A stretch of DNA of 64,000 nt, taken from the NCBI RefSeq assembly GCF_004353915.1, contig NZ_SMRP01000007.1, positions 819-64,818 on the forward strand, written 5' to 3'. Under the pieces are notes generated by a model. That model was not told where the DNA came from, searched no databases, and saw nothing but the letters and a program-made list of their open reading frames with translations. Source of the stretch: Paraburkholderia silviterrae. Lineage in GTDB: Bacteria; Pseudomonadota; Gammaproteobacteria; Burkholderiales; Burkholderiaceae. Of this stretch, positions 43,237 through 52,479 are shown one piece after another (position 1 is the stretch's first letter; the number at the start of each line of letters is the position of its first letter). Position numbers and translations under genes: made by a program.

Positions 43237-44160
43237 TTAGCGCAAGAAGGATTGCAGCGATTCCGACGCTTCGGCGAAGCGCTGTTCGAGGAAATCGAGC
43301 AAAGTGCGTACGCGAGGTGCCATATAAGGCGTGCGCTGGAATAGCGCGTTCACGGGCACGTCCGGGGAGCGCCATTCCGACAGGAGCAGCAAGAGCCGGC
43401 CGGCCTGCAGGTCGGCGCCGATATCCCAGACCGACTTCATGGCCACGCCGCGCCCTTCCACGGCCCACTCGCGCAGGAGCGCACCGTCGTTGGTCTGGCG
43501 CGAACGCTCGAGCGGCGCCGAAAAGACCGCCGTTTCGCCACCGCGCGCAAAGCGCCAGTTATTCGCCACACCCGAGGACGTACTGAGCAGAATGAAGTCG
43601 AGCTCGCGCAGATCGTCGGGATGGCCGGGCATACCGTGCGCCGCGACGTAACCTGGCGATGCACACAACACCCTGCGGTTGTCGGCCATGCGTTTGGCCA
43701 CCAGCGAGCTGTCCTCCGGGACTCCGAAACGAATCGCCAGATCGATATCGTCCTGCAGCAAATGCGAGACCGAATCGGAGAGCACCAGCGTGAGGGTGAC
43801 GTGAGGATGGCGCTCGTTGAAATCGTCGAGCCAGTGTCGCAGCACCGCGCGGCCGAAGTCCGAGGTGGCCGAGATGCGCAAGGCGCCGCTTACACTCGCG
43901 CGCCCGGCCTGCAGCGCCGCGCGTGCATCTTCGAGCGTTTGCAGCGCATGCTGGCAATGCGCGAGATACATGCGGCCTTCGTCCGTGAGGCGGAGCTTGC
44001 GGGTCGAACGTTCGAAGAGTTGGGTGCGCAGCGCCCCTTCGAGCTTGACGAGCCGTGCGCTTGCCGCGGCCGGCGACAAGCCGAGCTTGCGGCCGGCCGC
44101 AGAAAGGCTGCCCTGGCTGGCCGCTTCGACGAAAAGGCGAATGTCTCCGAGATTGTCCAT
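43237..44160 (-). CDS. LysR-family transcriptional regulator
   Basis: 307 residues: N-terminal winged HTH (IRLFVEAASQGSLSAAGRKLGLSPAAASARLVKLE) and a LysR substrate-binding domain (GALRISATSDFGRAVLRHWLDDF...IDLAIRFGVPEDSSLV). The ATG at 44160 is preferred to the longer frame because the HTH starts at residue 7. It is probably co-directional regulator of the SDR/SnoaL/MFS genes upstream on the same strand. Confidence 0.92.
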   Translation of the reverse strand: MDNLGDIRLFVEAASQGSLSAAGRKLGLSPAAASARLVKLEGALRTQLFERSTRKLRLTDEGRMYLAHCQHALQTLEDARAALQAGRASVSGALRISATSDFGRAVLRHWLDDFNERHPHVTLTLVLSDSVSHLLQDDIDLAIRFGVPEDSSLVAKRMADNRRVLCASPGYVAAHGMPGHPDDLRELDFILLSTSSGVANNWRFARGGETAVFSAPLERSRQTNDGALLREWAVEGRGVAMKSVWDIGADLQAGRLLLLLSEWRSPDVPVNALFQRTPYMAPRVRTLLDFLEQRFAEASESLQSFLR

Positions 44161-44322
44161 GATCGCAAGAGTCGTGCAGGGTACGGCCGGCAAACCAGCT
44201 CACGCTGTCTTGCCGTTCATATCGCCACGCGAAACCCGCCACGGCGACATCGGCATGGTATCGCGACACACCGGTTTCCGGCCATGCCATGCCGCCTCTT
44301 GCCGCCAGGTTGTGGCCGCCCC

Positions 44323-45033
44323 TCAGCCGATGGCGCCGCCACCATCGACCAGCACCGTCGAACCCGTTGCATAAGGCGTGGATGCAAGGTACACGATGGC
44401 GTTTGCGACGTCTTCCGGCTGCCCCACGCGGCGCGCTGGCAAGCGGGCCGCGGCGCCTTCGTACATCTTCTCGCGCGCGTCGGCGTCAAGCTTGGACCAC
44501 AGTGGCGTGGCGATCAGCCCGGGCGACACTGTGTTCACGCGCACCGGCGAGAGTTCGAGCGCAAGGCCCCGTGCAAGCGCTTCGATCGCGGCGTTGATGG
44601 CGCCCTGCAGCACCGAGGTCTTGCTTGGCCGCACGGACAAAAAGCCGGAGACAAGCGTGAGCGAGCCGCCCTCACGGATGCGCACGGCGCGCGCAACACG
44701 GTAAGCCCCCCAGAACTTGCTGTCCATCGCACTGTAGGCATCCAGGAGAGCGAGGCCACGTACGGGACCGCCGGGCGTCTGCGCGGCCGACACTACGACG
44801 TGGTCGAACTCGCCCGCCTCCGCGAGCACCTGCTCGACGTTGTCGTCGTCAGTGATATCGATCACAGCCGTTTGAATTGGCGTGGCAATCTCGCGCGCCG
44901 TCGCTTCGAGCTTGTCTGCGTTGCGCGAGGCGATCGTCACCTGAGCGCCATGGTGCGCAAACGCTGCCGCCGCTGCGGCGCCTATGCCCGAGCTTCCGCC
45001 TACCACCAGAACGCGTTGTCCGTTGAAATCCAT
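44323..45033 (-). CDS. Short-chain dehydrogenase/reductase
   Basis: 236-residue classical SDR. The cofactor motif is VLVVGGSSGIGAAAA (8-22) with an NADP-type ASRNADKL. The usual Tyr-x3-Lys is altered: the region SGFLSVRPSKTSVLQGAINAAIEALARGLA has no obvious catalytic Tyr at the expected place, as in some quinone-reductase-like SDRs. The C-terminal PGLIATPLW and STVLVDGGGAIG are typical. It lies 43 bases downstream of the SnoaL gene, suggesting one transcript with the MFS transporter. Confidence 0.88.
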   Translation of the reverse strand: MDFNGQRVLVVGGSSGIGAAAAAAFAHHGAQVTIASRNADKLEATAREIATPIQTAVIDITDDDNVEQVLAEAGEFDHVVVSAAQTPGGPVRGLALLDAYSAMDSKFWGAYRVARAVRIREGGSLTLVSGFLSVRPSKTSVLQGAINAAIEALARGLALELSPVRVNTVSPGLIATPLWSKLDADAREKMYEGAAARLPARRVGQPEDVANAIVYLASTPYATGSTVLVDGGGAIG

Positions 45034-45076
45034 GATGTTGCTCCTTGCCTTTAAAGAATGGATCTGCGATCCAGGG

Positions 45077-45640
45077 CTACTTCGAAACCACGCCCAGTTG
45101 TTGCAGGAAAGTGAGGTTGTCTTCGAGGTGCCAGTTATCGGCGATCTTGCCGTCGCGGATGCGATAGATATCCGTAGCAATAAAATCCACCGGCTGGCCC
45201 TTGCCTTGCACGCCATTGAACGTGCCGGTGAAGTGGCCGGTGAAGCGCATATGCGAGACGACGCGATCTCCGGTCACGATCATTTGCACGACGTCGGCGT
45301 GCACGTCGGGCACTGCGCCGTGAAAGACCTTTGACGCTGCGAGCGGCCCCGCCACGCCCTGCGGACGGCCGGGAGGCAGCGTGTGGTCCGTGAAGTCCGC
45401 GGCGAGCGCGTCGCGGGCCTGGGCTTCATCCCCGGTGGTCCAGAAGGTGTCGTACAGGCGCGCGGCGTGGGTTTGTGCCTGCACCTGCTTCGCCGGCAAG
45501 CTCTTGTCGACGATCAGCTCGTCCGGCTTGACCAGGCTGCCAGTGGCCGCCACGGCGCCGAATGAAGTACCAAGCAAGAGGGCGGCGGCAGTGGCCATTG
45601 CCACACGACCGACGGCTGAAAAAACGGTTTGCGTGTTCAT
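45077..45640 (-). CDS. SnoaL-like polyketide-cyclase-family exported protein
   Basis: 187 residues. A signal peptide (MNTQTVFSAVGRVAMATAA...GAVAA, about 1-33) is followed by a SnoaL/NTF2-like domain: ARLYDTFWTTGDEAQARDALAADFTDH, then DVVQMIVTGDRVVSHMRFTGHFTG and TDIYRIRDGKIADNWHLEDN. The alpha+beta barrel binds small hydrophobic molecules. Its substrate is unknown. The ATG at 45640 is supported by the signal peptide. It sits between SDR and MFS genes in one strand-consistent group. Confidence 0.88.
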   Translation of the reverse strand: MNTQTVFSAVGRVAMATAAALLLGTSFGAVAATGSLVKPDELIVDKSLPAKQVQAQTHAARLYDTFWTTGDEAQARDALAADFTDHTLPPGRPQGVAGPLAASKVFHGAVPDVHADVVQMIVTGDRVVSHMRFTGHFTGTFNGVQGKGQPVDFIATDIYRIRDGKIADNWHLEDNLTFLQQLGVVSK

Positions 45641-45690
45641 GACGATGTCCTTGAAAGTGAGGTCTACGGTATCGACGAATGCGTGCGAGG

Positions 45691-46911
45691 TCATTGCGTG
45701 CAGGTCGAACGGGCAGCCGCCGACTGCGTCTTGCGGGTACTTTCGTGCGCGAGAGCCTGCGGATGCGAAGCGCTGTGATCGAGACGCATCGCGACGACCG
45801 TGACGGCGAGCGCAGCGAGCGTGACAATGGCGGCAACCCAGGGCAGCGTGTCGAGCGCATGGCCATGCGAGAGTGCAAGGCCGCCGAGCCACGCGCCCAT
45901 CGCATTGCCCACGTTGAAGGCACCGATATTGAGCGTCGAAGCGAGATTCGGCGCACTTGCGGCCTTGCTGAGCACGCGAGTCTGCAAGCCGGGAATCGTC
46001 GCGAATGCCGCGATGCCCCAGAGGAAGATCGTCACGACCGAGGCGGCCGGGTGATGCATCGTGTGGCTGAATACCGCCATGATCGCGACGAGCGCAATGA
46101 AGACCCCCATCAGCGCGCGCATGACACCGCGGTCCGCGAGCTTGCCGCCGAGTGCGTTCCCGATCGCCAGTCCCACGCCGAAGAGGACGAGGATCGGCGT
46201 CACTGCGCGCGGGACGAAGCCGCTGACCTGTTCGAGGATCGGCGCGATATAGGTGAACACCGCGAACACGCCGCCGAAGCCGAGCACGGTCATCAGCAAC
46301 GCGAGCCACACCTGCGGCTGCTTGAGCACGCCCACTTCATGCGCAAGACCCGGGGCTGCGCCCTCGCGGCGATCCGGCACCAGCGCGACGAGCGCAATGG
46401 CGGCGAGCACACCCGCGCCAGCAACCGCCCAAAATGCGGCGCGCCAGCCGATGGCCTGACCGATGAACGTGCCGAGCGGCACGCCCAGCACGTTGGCGAG
46501 CGCGAGTCCGGTGAACATCAGCGCGACAGCGCTCGCGCGCTTGTCCTGTGCAACGAGCGAAGCCGCGACCACCGAGCCGATGCCGAAGAACGAACCGTGC
46601 GCGAAGGAGGTGATGACGCGCGCGATCATGAGGCTCGTATAGTCGGGCGCGACCGCGCAGAGGATATTGCCCACGATGAAGATGCCCATGAGCAGCAGCA
46701 AGGCCCACTTGCGCGGCATGCGGCTCGTGAGCACGGCGAGCAGCGGCGCGCCCACGGCCACGCCGAGCGCATAGCCACTCACGAGCAGGCCGGCAGAGGG
46801 AATGGAAACGGAAAGCGAGTGCGCCACGTCGGGCAGGATGCCCATGATGACGAACTCCGTAGTGCCGATGGCGAAGGCACTCAAGGCCAGCGCGAGAATA
46901 GGAAGCGGCAT
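45691..46911 (-). CDS. MFS transporter, drug/sugar efflux (AraJ-like)
   Basis: 406 residues, 12 predicted transmembrane segments. The opening MPLPILALALSAFAIGTTEFVIMGILPDVA (in part) is the hallmark of the AraJ/chloramphenicol-resistance-type DHA1 subgroup; LVSGYALGVAVGAPLLAVLTSR and the loop motif follow. A strong AGGAGGAG precedes the ATG. It may export a product or toxin linked to the SDR/SnoaL genes downstream; the LysR gene at the end of the group may control it. Confidence 0.92.
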   Translation of the reverse strand: MPLPILALALSAFAIGTTEFVIMGILPDVAHSLSVSIPSAGLLVSGYALGVAVGAPLLAVLTSRMPRKWALLLLMGIFIVGNILCAVAPDYTSLMIARVITSFAHGSFFGIGSVVAASLVAQDKRASAVALMFTGLALANVLGVPLGTFIGQAIGWRAAFWAVAGAGVLAAIALVALVPDRREGAAPGLAHEVGVLKQPQVWLALLMTVLGFGGVFAVFTYIAPILEQVSGFVPRAVTPILVLFGVGLAIGNALGGKLADRGVMRALMGVFIALVAIMAVFSHTMHHPAASVVTIFLWGIAAFATIPGLQTRVLSKAASAPNLASTLNIGAFNVGNAMGAWLGGLALSHGHALDTLPWVAAIVTLAALAVTVVAMRLDHSASHPQALAHESTRKTQSAAARSTCTQ

Positions 46912-47239
46912 GGTTGTCTCCTCCTGCGGAGAACGGTGAAAGTGAATGTATTGTGCTTACCTCCGTGCCGCCTGATAATTGGGCGCGGCTTTGAATTATT
47001 TTCAATCTGGACAAGAAAATCGCGCCATTCCTGTGATGTTTGCTACGCAAGCACCCTATGGAATGGAATTGCACCCCCGGCCCGGGTAGCGCTTCGAAAC
47101 GCGATATAAGGCGGCGGCGAGATTCGCGCGCTGCGCTTGTCGTCTCCCACCGGAACGAGGGGCTCGCCCAATGGGACAAACGGGTGGCGCGAGACTGCGA
47201 ACTCGCACCATGCCAAACCGCAGATCGGGATCCTCGCGG
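46912..47239. other. Intergenic, no gene seen
   Basis: About 330 bases between two leftward MFS genes. It includes an A+T-richer part (46970-47000), likely the promoter of the AraJ-like gene. No hairpin terminator with a T-run was found for the upstream MFS gene. Confidence 0.45.
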
Positions 47240-48607
47240 CTATTTCCCGGCGCGTGCCCGGTTGCGCCAGACGAGCGTGAGAACGCCCGCAAGAGCCGCG
47301 CTGAGCGCGAGCAGCATCGTGGCAGCCGTCACGTCATGAAAACGATCTTTGAGCCAGCCGAATGCGAGCGGTCCGAAGAAGCCGGACAGGTTGCCCACGC
47401 TGTTGATCGCGGCAATGCCGGCCGCCGCGGCCACGCCAGCCAGCCTTGCCGTAGGCAGGTGCCAGTAGAGCGGCAGCGCTGTCAACGTACCCGCGCAAGC
47501 AAGCGTTGCGCCGCCCAGCACGAACACGAGGCTATGGCTGCCGGCCGCAATGAGCGCGAAGCCCGCCGCAGCAGCAAGGGCGCCGCCCGCCACATGCGCG
47601 AGCCAGTTGCCGCGGCGATCCGCGCGCCGCGCGCAGACGTTCATCACCACGATGGCTACCGCATACGGAATTGCGCCATAGGTGCCAATCGACGCGAGAT
47701 CCGACAACCCGGTGCCCTTAATGAGCGTTGGCAACCAGAAGCCCACGCCGTAGAGCCCGGCGAGCAACAGGAAGTAAATTGCGGAGAGGAGCGAGATGTC
47801 GAGCACGCTCAGGCGTGTGCCCTGCTCCGGCGCTTCGCCGGACTCGGCAGTCTGCCCTGCCGCCTTCTCCTCCAGCAAGTCGCCTTGAAGGGCCACTCGC
47901 TCGTCGTGCGAAAGCCAGCGCGCGCTTGCGGGCCCATCGGGCAGCAGCAGGAGGATTGCCACGCCCACCGCTATCGTCGGCACGCCTTCGACAATAAAGG
48001 TCCAGCGCCAGCCCGCCAGCGCACCCACTCCGTCGAGATGGGCCATAAGCCATCCCGACACCGCGTTGCCCAACATGCCGGCGACGGCCGAGGCGCTCAT
48101 GAAGAGCGTCGTCATCCGGCCGCGCCGATGCGCCGGAAACCACCACGTCAGATACAGCACGATGCCGGGAAAGAAGCCCGCTTCCGCCACCCCCAGCAGC
48201 AGCCGCTGCAGGTAAAACGCTGTCGGCGTATGCACGAGCGCGGCCGCGGCTGATGCGATGCCCCACGTCATCATGATGCGCGCGATCCACATGCGCGCGC
48301 CTACGCGGTGCAACATCAAATTGCTCGGCACTTCGCACAGGAAATACCCCAGAAAGAAGATGCCCGCACCGAACCCATAAACGGCCTCGCTAAAACCCAG
48401 TTCGGTCGCCATCTGCAGCTTCGCGGTGCCCACATTCACGCGATCGAGGTAGGCCAGCACTTGGGCGATCAGGAGCAGCGGCATCAGCCGCCACGTTATG
48501 CGTCGGTAGAGCAGGTCGAGTGGATCGGCGCGGCCGGCTTCGGCATGGCCGGATGTGCGGTGCGCACCGTGCACCGGTGCCGCGTTGGGAAGATCGGTGG
48601 TCTTCAC
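47240..48607 (-). CDS. MFS transporter, anion:cation symporter (ACS) family
   Basis: 455 residues, 12 predicted membrane helices. YLDRVNVGTAKLQM after helix 1, FFLGYFLCEVPSNLMLHRVGAR, and GVAEAGFFPGIVLYLTWWFP are ACS-family landmarks; members import aromatic or dicarboxylic acids and sugar acids. The GTG at 48607 after GGAGAC is preferred; the frame extends 52 codons further but that part only reads through palindromic repeats. A tautomerase and an Old Yellow Enzyme gene nearby suggest import of an aromatic-derived acid. Confidence 0.9.
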   Translation of the reverse strand: MKTTDLPNAAPVHGAHRTSGHAEAGRADPLDLLYRRITWRLMPLLLIAQVLAYLDRVNVGTAKLQMATELGFSEAVYGFGAGIFFLGYFLCEVPSNLMLHRVGARMWIARIMMTWGIASAAAALVHTPTAFYLQRLLLGVAEAGFFPGIVLYLTWWFPAHRRGRMTTLFMSASAVAGMLGNAVSGWLMAHLDGVGALAGWRWTFIVEGVPTIAVGVAILLLLPDGPASARWLSHDERVALQGDLLEEKAAGQTAESGEAPEQGTRLSVLDISLLSAIYFLLLAGLYGVGFWLPTLIKGTGLSDLASIGTYGAIPYAVAIVVMNVCARRADRRGNWLAHVAGGALAAAAGFALIAAGSHSLVFVLGGATLACAGTLTALPLYWHLPTARLAGVAAAAGIAAINSVGNLSGFFGPLAFGWLKDRFHDVTAATMLLALSAALAGVLTLVWRNRARAGK

Positions 48608-48619
48608 GGATGTCTCCTG

Positions 48620-48770
48620 TCGATCCGGAGTTAGCGCTTTAGCGCTTACTCCGGTCCCATGCAAAGCTGTCGATCCGGAGTTAGCGCTTGAGCTGTCGGC
48701 AGGAGTTAGTGCTTCAGCACTGACTCCTGCCCCATGCAGAGCTCTCACTCCGGTCGCATGCAAAGCTGTT
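48620..48770. repeat. Array of REP-like palindromes
   Basis: Two hairpin-forming palindromes (48625-48654, CCGGAGTTAGCGC arm; 48698-48731, GGCAGGAGTTAGTGC arm) and shared direct repeats, including GATCCGGAGTTAGCGCTT at 48622-48639 and 48672-48689 and CATGCAAAGCTGT at 48659 and again near 48758, make about three degenerate 50-base units just upstream of the MFS gene. They look like a dispersed extragenic palindromic element. All reading frames through them are open, which produces false N-terminal extensions. Confidence 0.8.
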
Positions 48771-48815
48771 CGTTATCGTGGAATCTTGCAGCGCAGGCCT
48801 CCGCCGGGCCCGGTT

Positions 48816-49208
48816 TCAAGCAACGGCTTCCCGCGCGACGCCGTCGTTTTGGCTGACCGTCTTGATATAGGGCGCACCGCTCGCGTCGATAACAAGTACG
48901 CAGCACTGCCACCACCCATCGAGACCTGCGTGCGCGATCGCTTCGTGTATCGCATCGTGAATCAGCTGCCCCATCGCGCGCTGGATCAGCGGCGGGCGCG
49001 GCTTCGTCAGAAACAGCCTGACCACAATGAACTGGCCGGACGGATCGTCGCCAGCAAGGAATGCATCCGCGTCGTAGAGGCGGCTCTTGAGATCACCGAG
49101 CAAGGCGTGTCCAGCCGATGCGAGACCCTGATGGATAGCCTTTGCGAGTTGCGGAAAATCGATCACCCGCCGGATCACAGGCGTCGCTTCGAAGATGAGA
49201 TGAGGCAT
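48816..49208 (-). CDS. 5-carboxymethyl-2-hydroxymuconate isomerase-like tautomerase
   Basis: 130-residue CHMI-type protein starting MPHLIFEATP at 49208 after AGGAGGGCA; Pro1 after methionine removal is the catalytic base of this superfamily. FIVVRLFLTKPRPPLIQRAMGQLI and LDGWWQCCVLVIDAS fit the HpaF/CHMI family. It may act in aromatic-acid breakdown or on a related tautomer. It is divergent from a LysR regulator 96 bases away, which probably controls it. Confidence 0.85.
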   Translation of the reverse strand: MPHLIFEATPVIRRVIDFPQLAKAIHQGLASAGHALLGDLKSRLYDADAFLAGDDPSGQFIVVRLFLTKPRPPLIQRAMGQLIHDAIHEAIAHAGLDGWWQCCVLVIDASGAPYIKTVSQNDGVAREAVA

Positions 49209-49304
49209 GGCGTGCCCTCCTTTCATGTAACCGTGTGCCGAGCATAGATTCCGCACCGCGCGGTGTATATTTATCTTTCTCGACTCAATGTATTAGCGTC
49301 TGTT

Positions 49305-50285
49305 ATGAATAGAAACGCAGTCGATCTGCGGCTCATGCGCAGCTTCGTTGCCGTCGCACGCACCGGCAGCGTGACAAGGGCTGCCGCGGAACTGCATCTG
49401 ACCCAACCCGCGCTGTCACAGCATCTGCGGGAGATGGGGGAGCTCATGGGCGTGCCGCTGTTCGATCGCGTCGGGCGCGGGGTCATGCTCACGCGAGCAG
49501 GAGCTGACCTCTACGCACAACTCGATCCGCTACTCTCGAAGCTCGACCTCGTCTTGACCGACGCGATCGACAGTTCGCGCGACGTGCGCGGTTCGCTGCG
49601 CATCGGCGCAATCGATACCTACGCGCGTTCGCTCGTCATCCCCGCCGTTTCCGCGCTGCTCGCGGCGCATTCGCAATTGCGCGTATCGGTACGCGAGGTT
49701 CCCGCGGCCGCGATCGATCGCGAACTGGTCGAGAACGAACTGGATATCGGGGTGGCCTTCTCGCATCTGTCGAGCCCCGACATCGAACAGCGCACCCTGT
49801 TCCGCGAGCAACTCGGTCTCGCACGCGTCGCGTCCGCGCATGCAGGCCGGCGTCCGGTGTCGTTGGCCGAGGTCGCTACGCACCCGCTCGCCTTGCTCAA
49901 TGGCGACTTCGCCATGCGCAGGCAAATCGACACCGCGTTCGCGCGCGCGGATATCGCGCTCGACGTGCGCGTCGAAGCCGCCAACGTCGATTCGCTGATG
50001 CGGCTTGCCGAAGCGGGCCGCTACGCAACGATCGCGAGTCGCCTCGCGCTGCCGCGCAACACACCGCTCGTGATGGTCGACATCGCGGACGACGGGATGG
50101 CGCGCATCGCCGCATTACGGTGGCGCAAGGGCAAAACCTTCTCGCCGGCAATGGAAAGCTTCGAGCAGGCGCTCATGGCTGAAATCCGCGCCGCGAAACT
50201 GGATCTCGGACATGCGTCCGCGAAGCCGCGCGCAACGGACCCGACCGGCGTGCGCAAGGCAACAGCCAAGCGCACACCGTCTTGA
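49305..50285 (+). CDS. LysR-family transcriptional regulator
   Basis: 326 residues from the ATG at 49305: HTH MRSFVAVARTGSVTRAAAELHLTQPALSQHLREM and an effector-binding domain (GSLRIGAIDTYARSLVIPAVSALLAAHSQLRVSV in part). The C-terminal 30 residues are a basic hydrophilic tail. It is divergent from the tautomerase and convergent with the Old Yellow Enzyme gene (stop codons about 20 bases apart). Confidence 0.92.
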   Translation: MNRNAVDLRLMRSFVAVARTGSVTRAAAELHLTQPALSQHLREMGELMGVPLFDRVGRGVMLTRAGADLYAQLDPLLSKLDLVLTDAIDSSRDVRGSLRIGAIDTYARSLVIPAVSALLAAHSQLRVSVREVPAAAIDRELVENELDIGVAFSHLSSPDIEQRTLFREQLGLARVASAHAGRRPVSLAEVATHPLALLNGDFAMRRQIDTAFARADIALDVRVEAANVDSLMRLAEAGRYATIASRLALPRNTPLVMVDIADDGMARIAALRWRKGKTFSPAMESFEQALMAEIRAAKLDLGHASAKPRATDPTGVRKATAKRTPS

Positions 50286-50305
50286 GCCGACCGGCTGCGG
50301 CTGCG

Positions 50306-51439
50306 TCAGGCACTGACCGCTTCAGGCTGCTCGCCTTCGTGCTCCGTCCACGCGGGGTAGTCGCTATAGCCGCGCGCTTCGCCGCCGAACAGCGTGCTGC
50401 CGTCGAAGTTCGCGAGCGGCAGCCCGTTTGCAAGTCGATACGGAAGATCGGGGTTCGCGATGAACTTGCGCCCGAAAGCGACAAAATCGGCATACCCGCG
50501 CGAGAGCACCCAACCTGCGCGCTCCGTGTCGTACAGGCCGGCCACGATGATCGGCCGCGAAAAGCGTGCACGAAGCTCGCGGCGGAATGCCTCCGTGAAT
50601 TGTGGTGCATCGTCCCAATCGGCTTCGACCAGGTGCACATAGGCCACGCCACGCGACTGCAGGTACGACGCCGCATCGAGGATCGTCGGCAGGATGTCCG
50701 GGCAATCCATGCCGCGTGCCGTGAGAAACGGCGCGAGGCGGATGGCCGTGCGATCTGCGCCGATCTCGTCCGAGACGGCATCGATCACTTCCTTCAGGAA
50801 GCGCAGCCGGTTTTCCCGCGTGCCACCGTATTCGTCGGTACGCTTGTTCGAGGTCGTGCGCAAGAACTGGTCGATCAGGTAGCCGTTGGCACCATGAATC
50901 TCCACGCCGTCGAACCCGGCCTCAATTGCGCGGCGCGCCGCCTGACGGAAGTCCTCCACGATCTGGCGAACCTCTTCGGTCGAGAGCGCGCGCGGCGTCG
51001 GGCAATCGACCATCGCACCCACGCCGGTATCAGGATCGACCTTCCAGATCTGGCCTTCGAACGGAATGGCCGAAGGGGCGACCGGCAGTTCACCACCGTG
51101 GAAGTCCGGGTGGGACATACGGCCTACATGCCACAGCTGCAGGAAAATGCGGCCACCCGCCTCGTGCACGGCGCCCGTGACGCCACGCCAGCCTTCCACC
51201 TGCTCCTGGCTGTGGATGCCCGGCGTGAATGAATAGCCCTTGCCTTGCGGGGAGATCTGTGTCGCTTCCGTCACGATCAGCGCGGCAGTAGCCCGCTGCG
51301 CGTAATAGACCGCATTTGTCTCGTTGGGGACATCGCCAGGCTGGGTGCTGCGGGCGCGTGTCATCGGCGCCATCACGATGCGGTGCCCGACATCGCGGCC
51401 GGCGAGCGCGCCGGCGGTAAAGAGATCAACGTTGCTCAT
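50306..51439 (-). CDS. Old Yellow Enzyme-family alkene reductase
   Basis: 377-residue FMN-dependent NAD(P)H:ene reductase: IVMAPMTRARSTQPGDVPNE, the HVGRMSHPD strand, EIHGANGYLIDQFLR with the paired active-site residues, and FVAFGRKFIANPDLP. Members of the NemA type reduce N-ethylmaleimide, nitro esters and enones. The ATG at 51439 starts MSNVDLFTAG; the longer frame is not supported. It is likely under control of a nearby regulator, but no operator is recognised. Confidence 0.92.
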   Translation of the reverse strand: MSNVDLFTAGALAGRDVGHRIVMAPMTRARSTQPGDVPNETNAVYYAQRATAALIVTEATQISPQGKGYSFTPGIHSQEQVEGWRGVTGAVHEAGGRIFLQLWHVGRMSHPDFHGGELPVAPSAIPFEGQIWKVDPDTGVGAMVDCPTPRALSTEEVRQIVEDFRQAARRAIEAGFDGVEIHGANGYLIDQFLRTTSNKRTDEYGGTRENRLRFLKEVIDAVSDEIGADRTAIRLAPFLTARGMDCPDILPTILDAASYLQSRGVAYVHLVEADWDDAPQFTEAFRRELRARFSRPIIVAGLYDTERAGWVLSRGYADFVAFGRKFIANPDLPYRLANGLPLANFDGSTLFGGEARGYSDYPAWTEHEGEQPEAVSA

Positions 51440-51625
51440 GATTGTCTGTACACGAAATGGGAGTAAAAGGTTTTCGCCAGTGTCGAATGGAGCGTATCCA
51501 CTCGCTTTGAACTGGTACCCATTGTCGTCATGAGCCACGGGCAAGAGAATTGAGCCCGACGTTGAAAGATTTTCAAGCGGGACAAAAAGATGCCATGCGG
51601 CCGTGCCCGGTTGGCATTGCGATAG

Positions 51626-52282
51626 CTACCCCTTATGTCTCAGGTGCATCCTCAATATACGGCCAAGCGTCACCCCGTCCTTGCGAACCAACGCGTTGAC
51701 CATGCCCTCATGCTCGGCCATGGCTTCGGACCAGCGTCCACGAGGCATGGCAATAACGAACCGCGCACGCCGGATCCGTGCATTCACCGTGCTATAGAGT
51801 GCGATCAATTCGCTATTGCGTGACGCGGCCATGATGCGTTCGTGGATGGCGCGATTGCATGCGTAGTACCCCTTCATATCCTCCTGCTCGAAGCAAGCAA
51901 CCATCCGCTCGTGATGGGCACGGATTTCCTCCAGCTCCTCCGGCGTGATGCGCTCGCAAGCGAGTTCCCCCGCCAGCGCTTCCAGAGCACCGGTGACTTC
52001 ATAGAGCTCCGCGACCTCCTGCGGCGTGAGATCAACAACCCGCGCGCCCCGATTCGGAAGCAGCACGATGTGACCTTCGGCAGACAGCATCTTCAACGCT
52101 TCTCGCAACGGGGTTCGAGAAATGCCGAACTTCGCGCATAGCTCCTTCTCCGGTATCCGCGACCCAGGCGGAAGATCCCCGTCGATGATCATCTCCCGAA
52201 TGCGGCTGACCACGTCGACGTACCGGGCTCCCTCGTACACGGTATCGGCCGGCACCTTGCCGTCCCCATCTTCTTTTTGCAT
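51626..52282 (-). CDS. GntR-family transcriptional regulator (FCD/FadR type)
   Basis: 218 residues: winged HTH (IREMIIDGDLPPGSRIPEKELCAKFGISRTPLREALKMLSAEG) and FCD all-helical domain (LYEVTGALEALAGELACERITPEELEEIRAHHERM). It is divergent from an AMDase/maleate-isomerase homologue. Repeats in the shared intergenic region, one covering its own start codon, suggest it represses both genes and responds to a substrate of the pathway. Confidence 0.92.
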   Translation of the reverse strand: MQKEDGDGKVPADTVYEGARYVDVVSRIREMIIDGDLPPGSRIPEKELCAKFGISRTPLREALKMLSAEGHIVLLPNRGARVVDLTPQEVAELYEVTGALEALAGELACERITPEELEEIRAHHERMVACFEQEDMKGYYACNRAIHERIMAASRNSELIALYSTVNARIRRARFVIAMPRGRWSEAMAEHEGMVNALVRKDGVTLGRILRMHLRHKG

Positions 52283-52299
52283 ACAAAACAGCCCGATAT
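52278..52299. promoter_or_regulatory. Putative GntR operator at its own start
   Basis: A 22-base element with core TGCATACAAAAC and a GATAT end overlaps the first codons of the GntR gene. It matches 18 of 22 positions with the element at 52395-52416, in the same orientation. The TGNATNCAAA theme recurs at 52341 and 52458. Confidence 0.55.
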
Positions 52300-52354
52300 C
52301 AGTTTGCGTTAGTCGGAATTATAGCTGTAAACCCCAAAAATGCATGCAAATCTC

Positions 52355-52382
52355 TTGACGCGCGCTCGAAGCCGGCTATCAT
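52355..52382 (+). promoter_or_regulatory. Sigma-70-type promoter for the AMDase-like gene
   Basis: TTGACG at 52355-52360 and TATCAT at 52377-52382 with a 16-base spacer. A TGCATGCAAA motif abuts it upstream (52341-52350) and a TGAATGCAAAAC element follows at 52395, so binding there would block transcription. Confidence 0.6.
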
Positions 52383-52394
52383 GGGCGTACCGTT

Positions 52395-52416
52395 TGAATG
52401 CAAAACGGCACGATAT
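52395..52416. promoter_or_regulatory. Putative GntR operator downstream of the promoter
   Basis: Second copy of the repeat (TGAATGCAAAAC, then CGATAT), about 13 bases after the -10 box and 64 before the start codon of the AMDase-like gene. Roadblock or initiation repression by the divergent GntR protein is inferred. Confidence 0.55.
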
Positions 52417-52479
52417 TTGGGGTAACACCCCGTCAAACCGCTATCAATCGCATATTTTGAATGCAAAAAGGTGATTTCA

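Noticed and set aside
45679..47109. 476-codon plus-strand frame over the AraJ-like MFS gene
   Set aside because: Antisense shadow; extremely rich in Arg, His, Glu and Asp, and the minus strand encodes a 12-helix transporter.
48608..48763. N-terminal extension of the ACS-family transporter (52 codons)
   Set aside because: It only translates the palindromic repeats; GTG at 48607 with GGAGAC is a better start.
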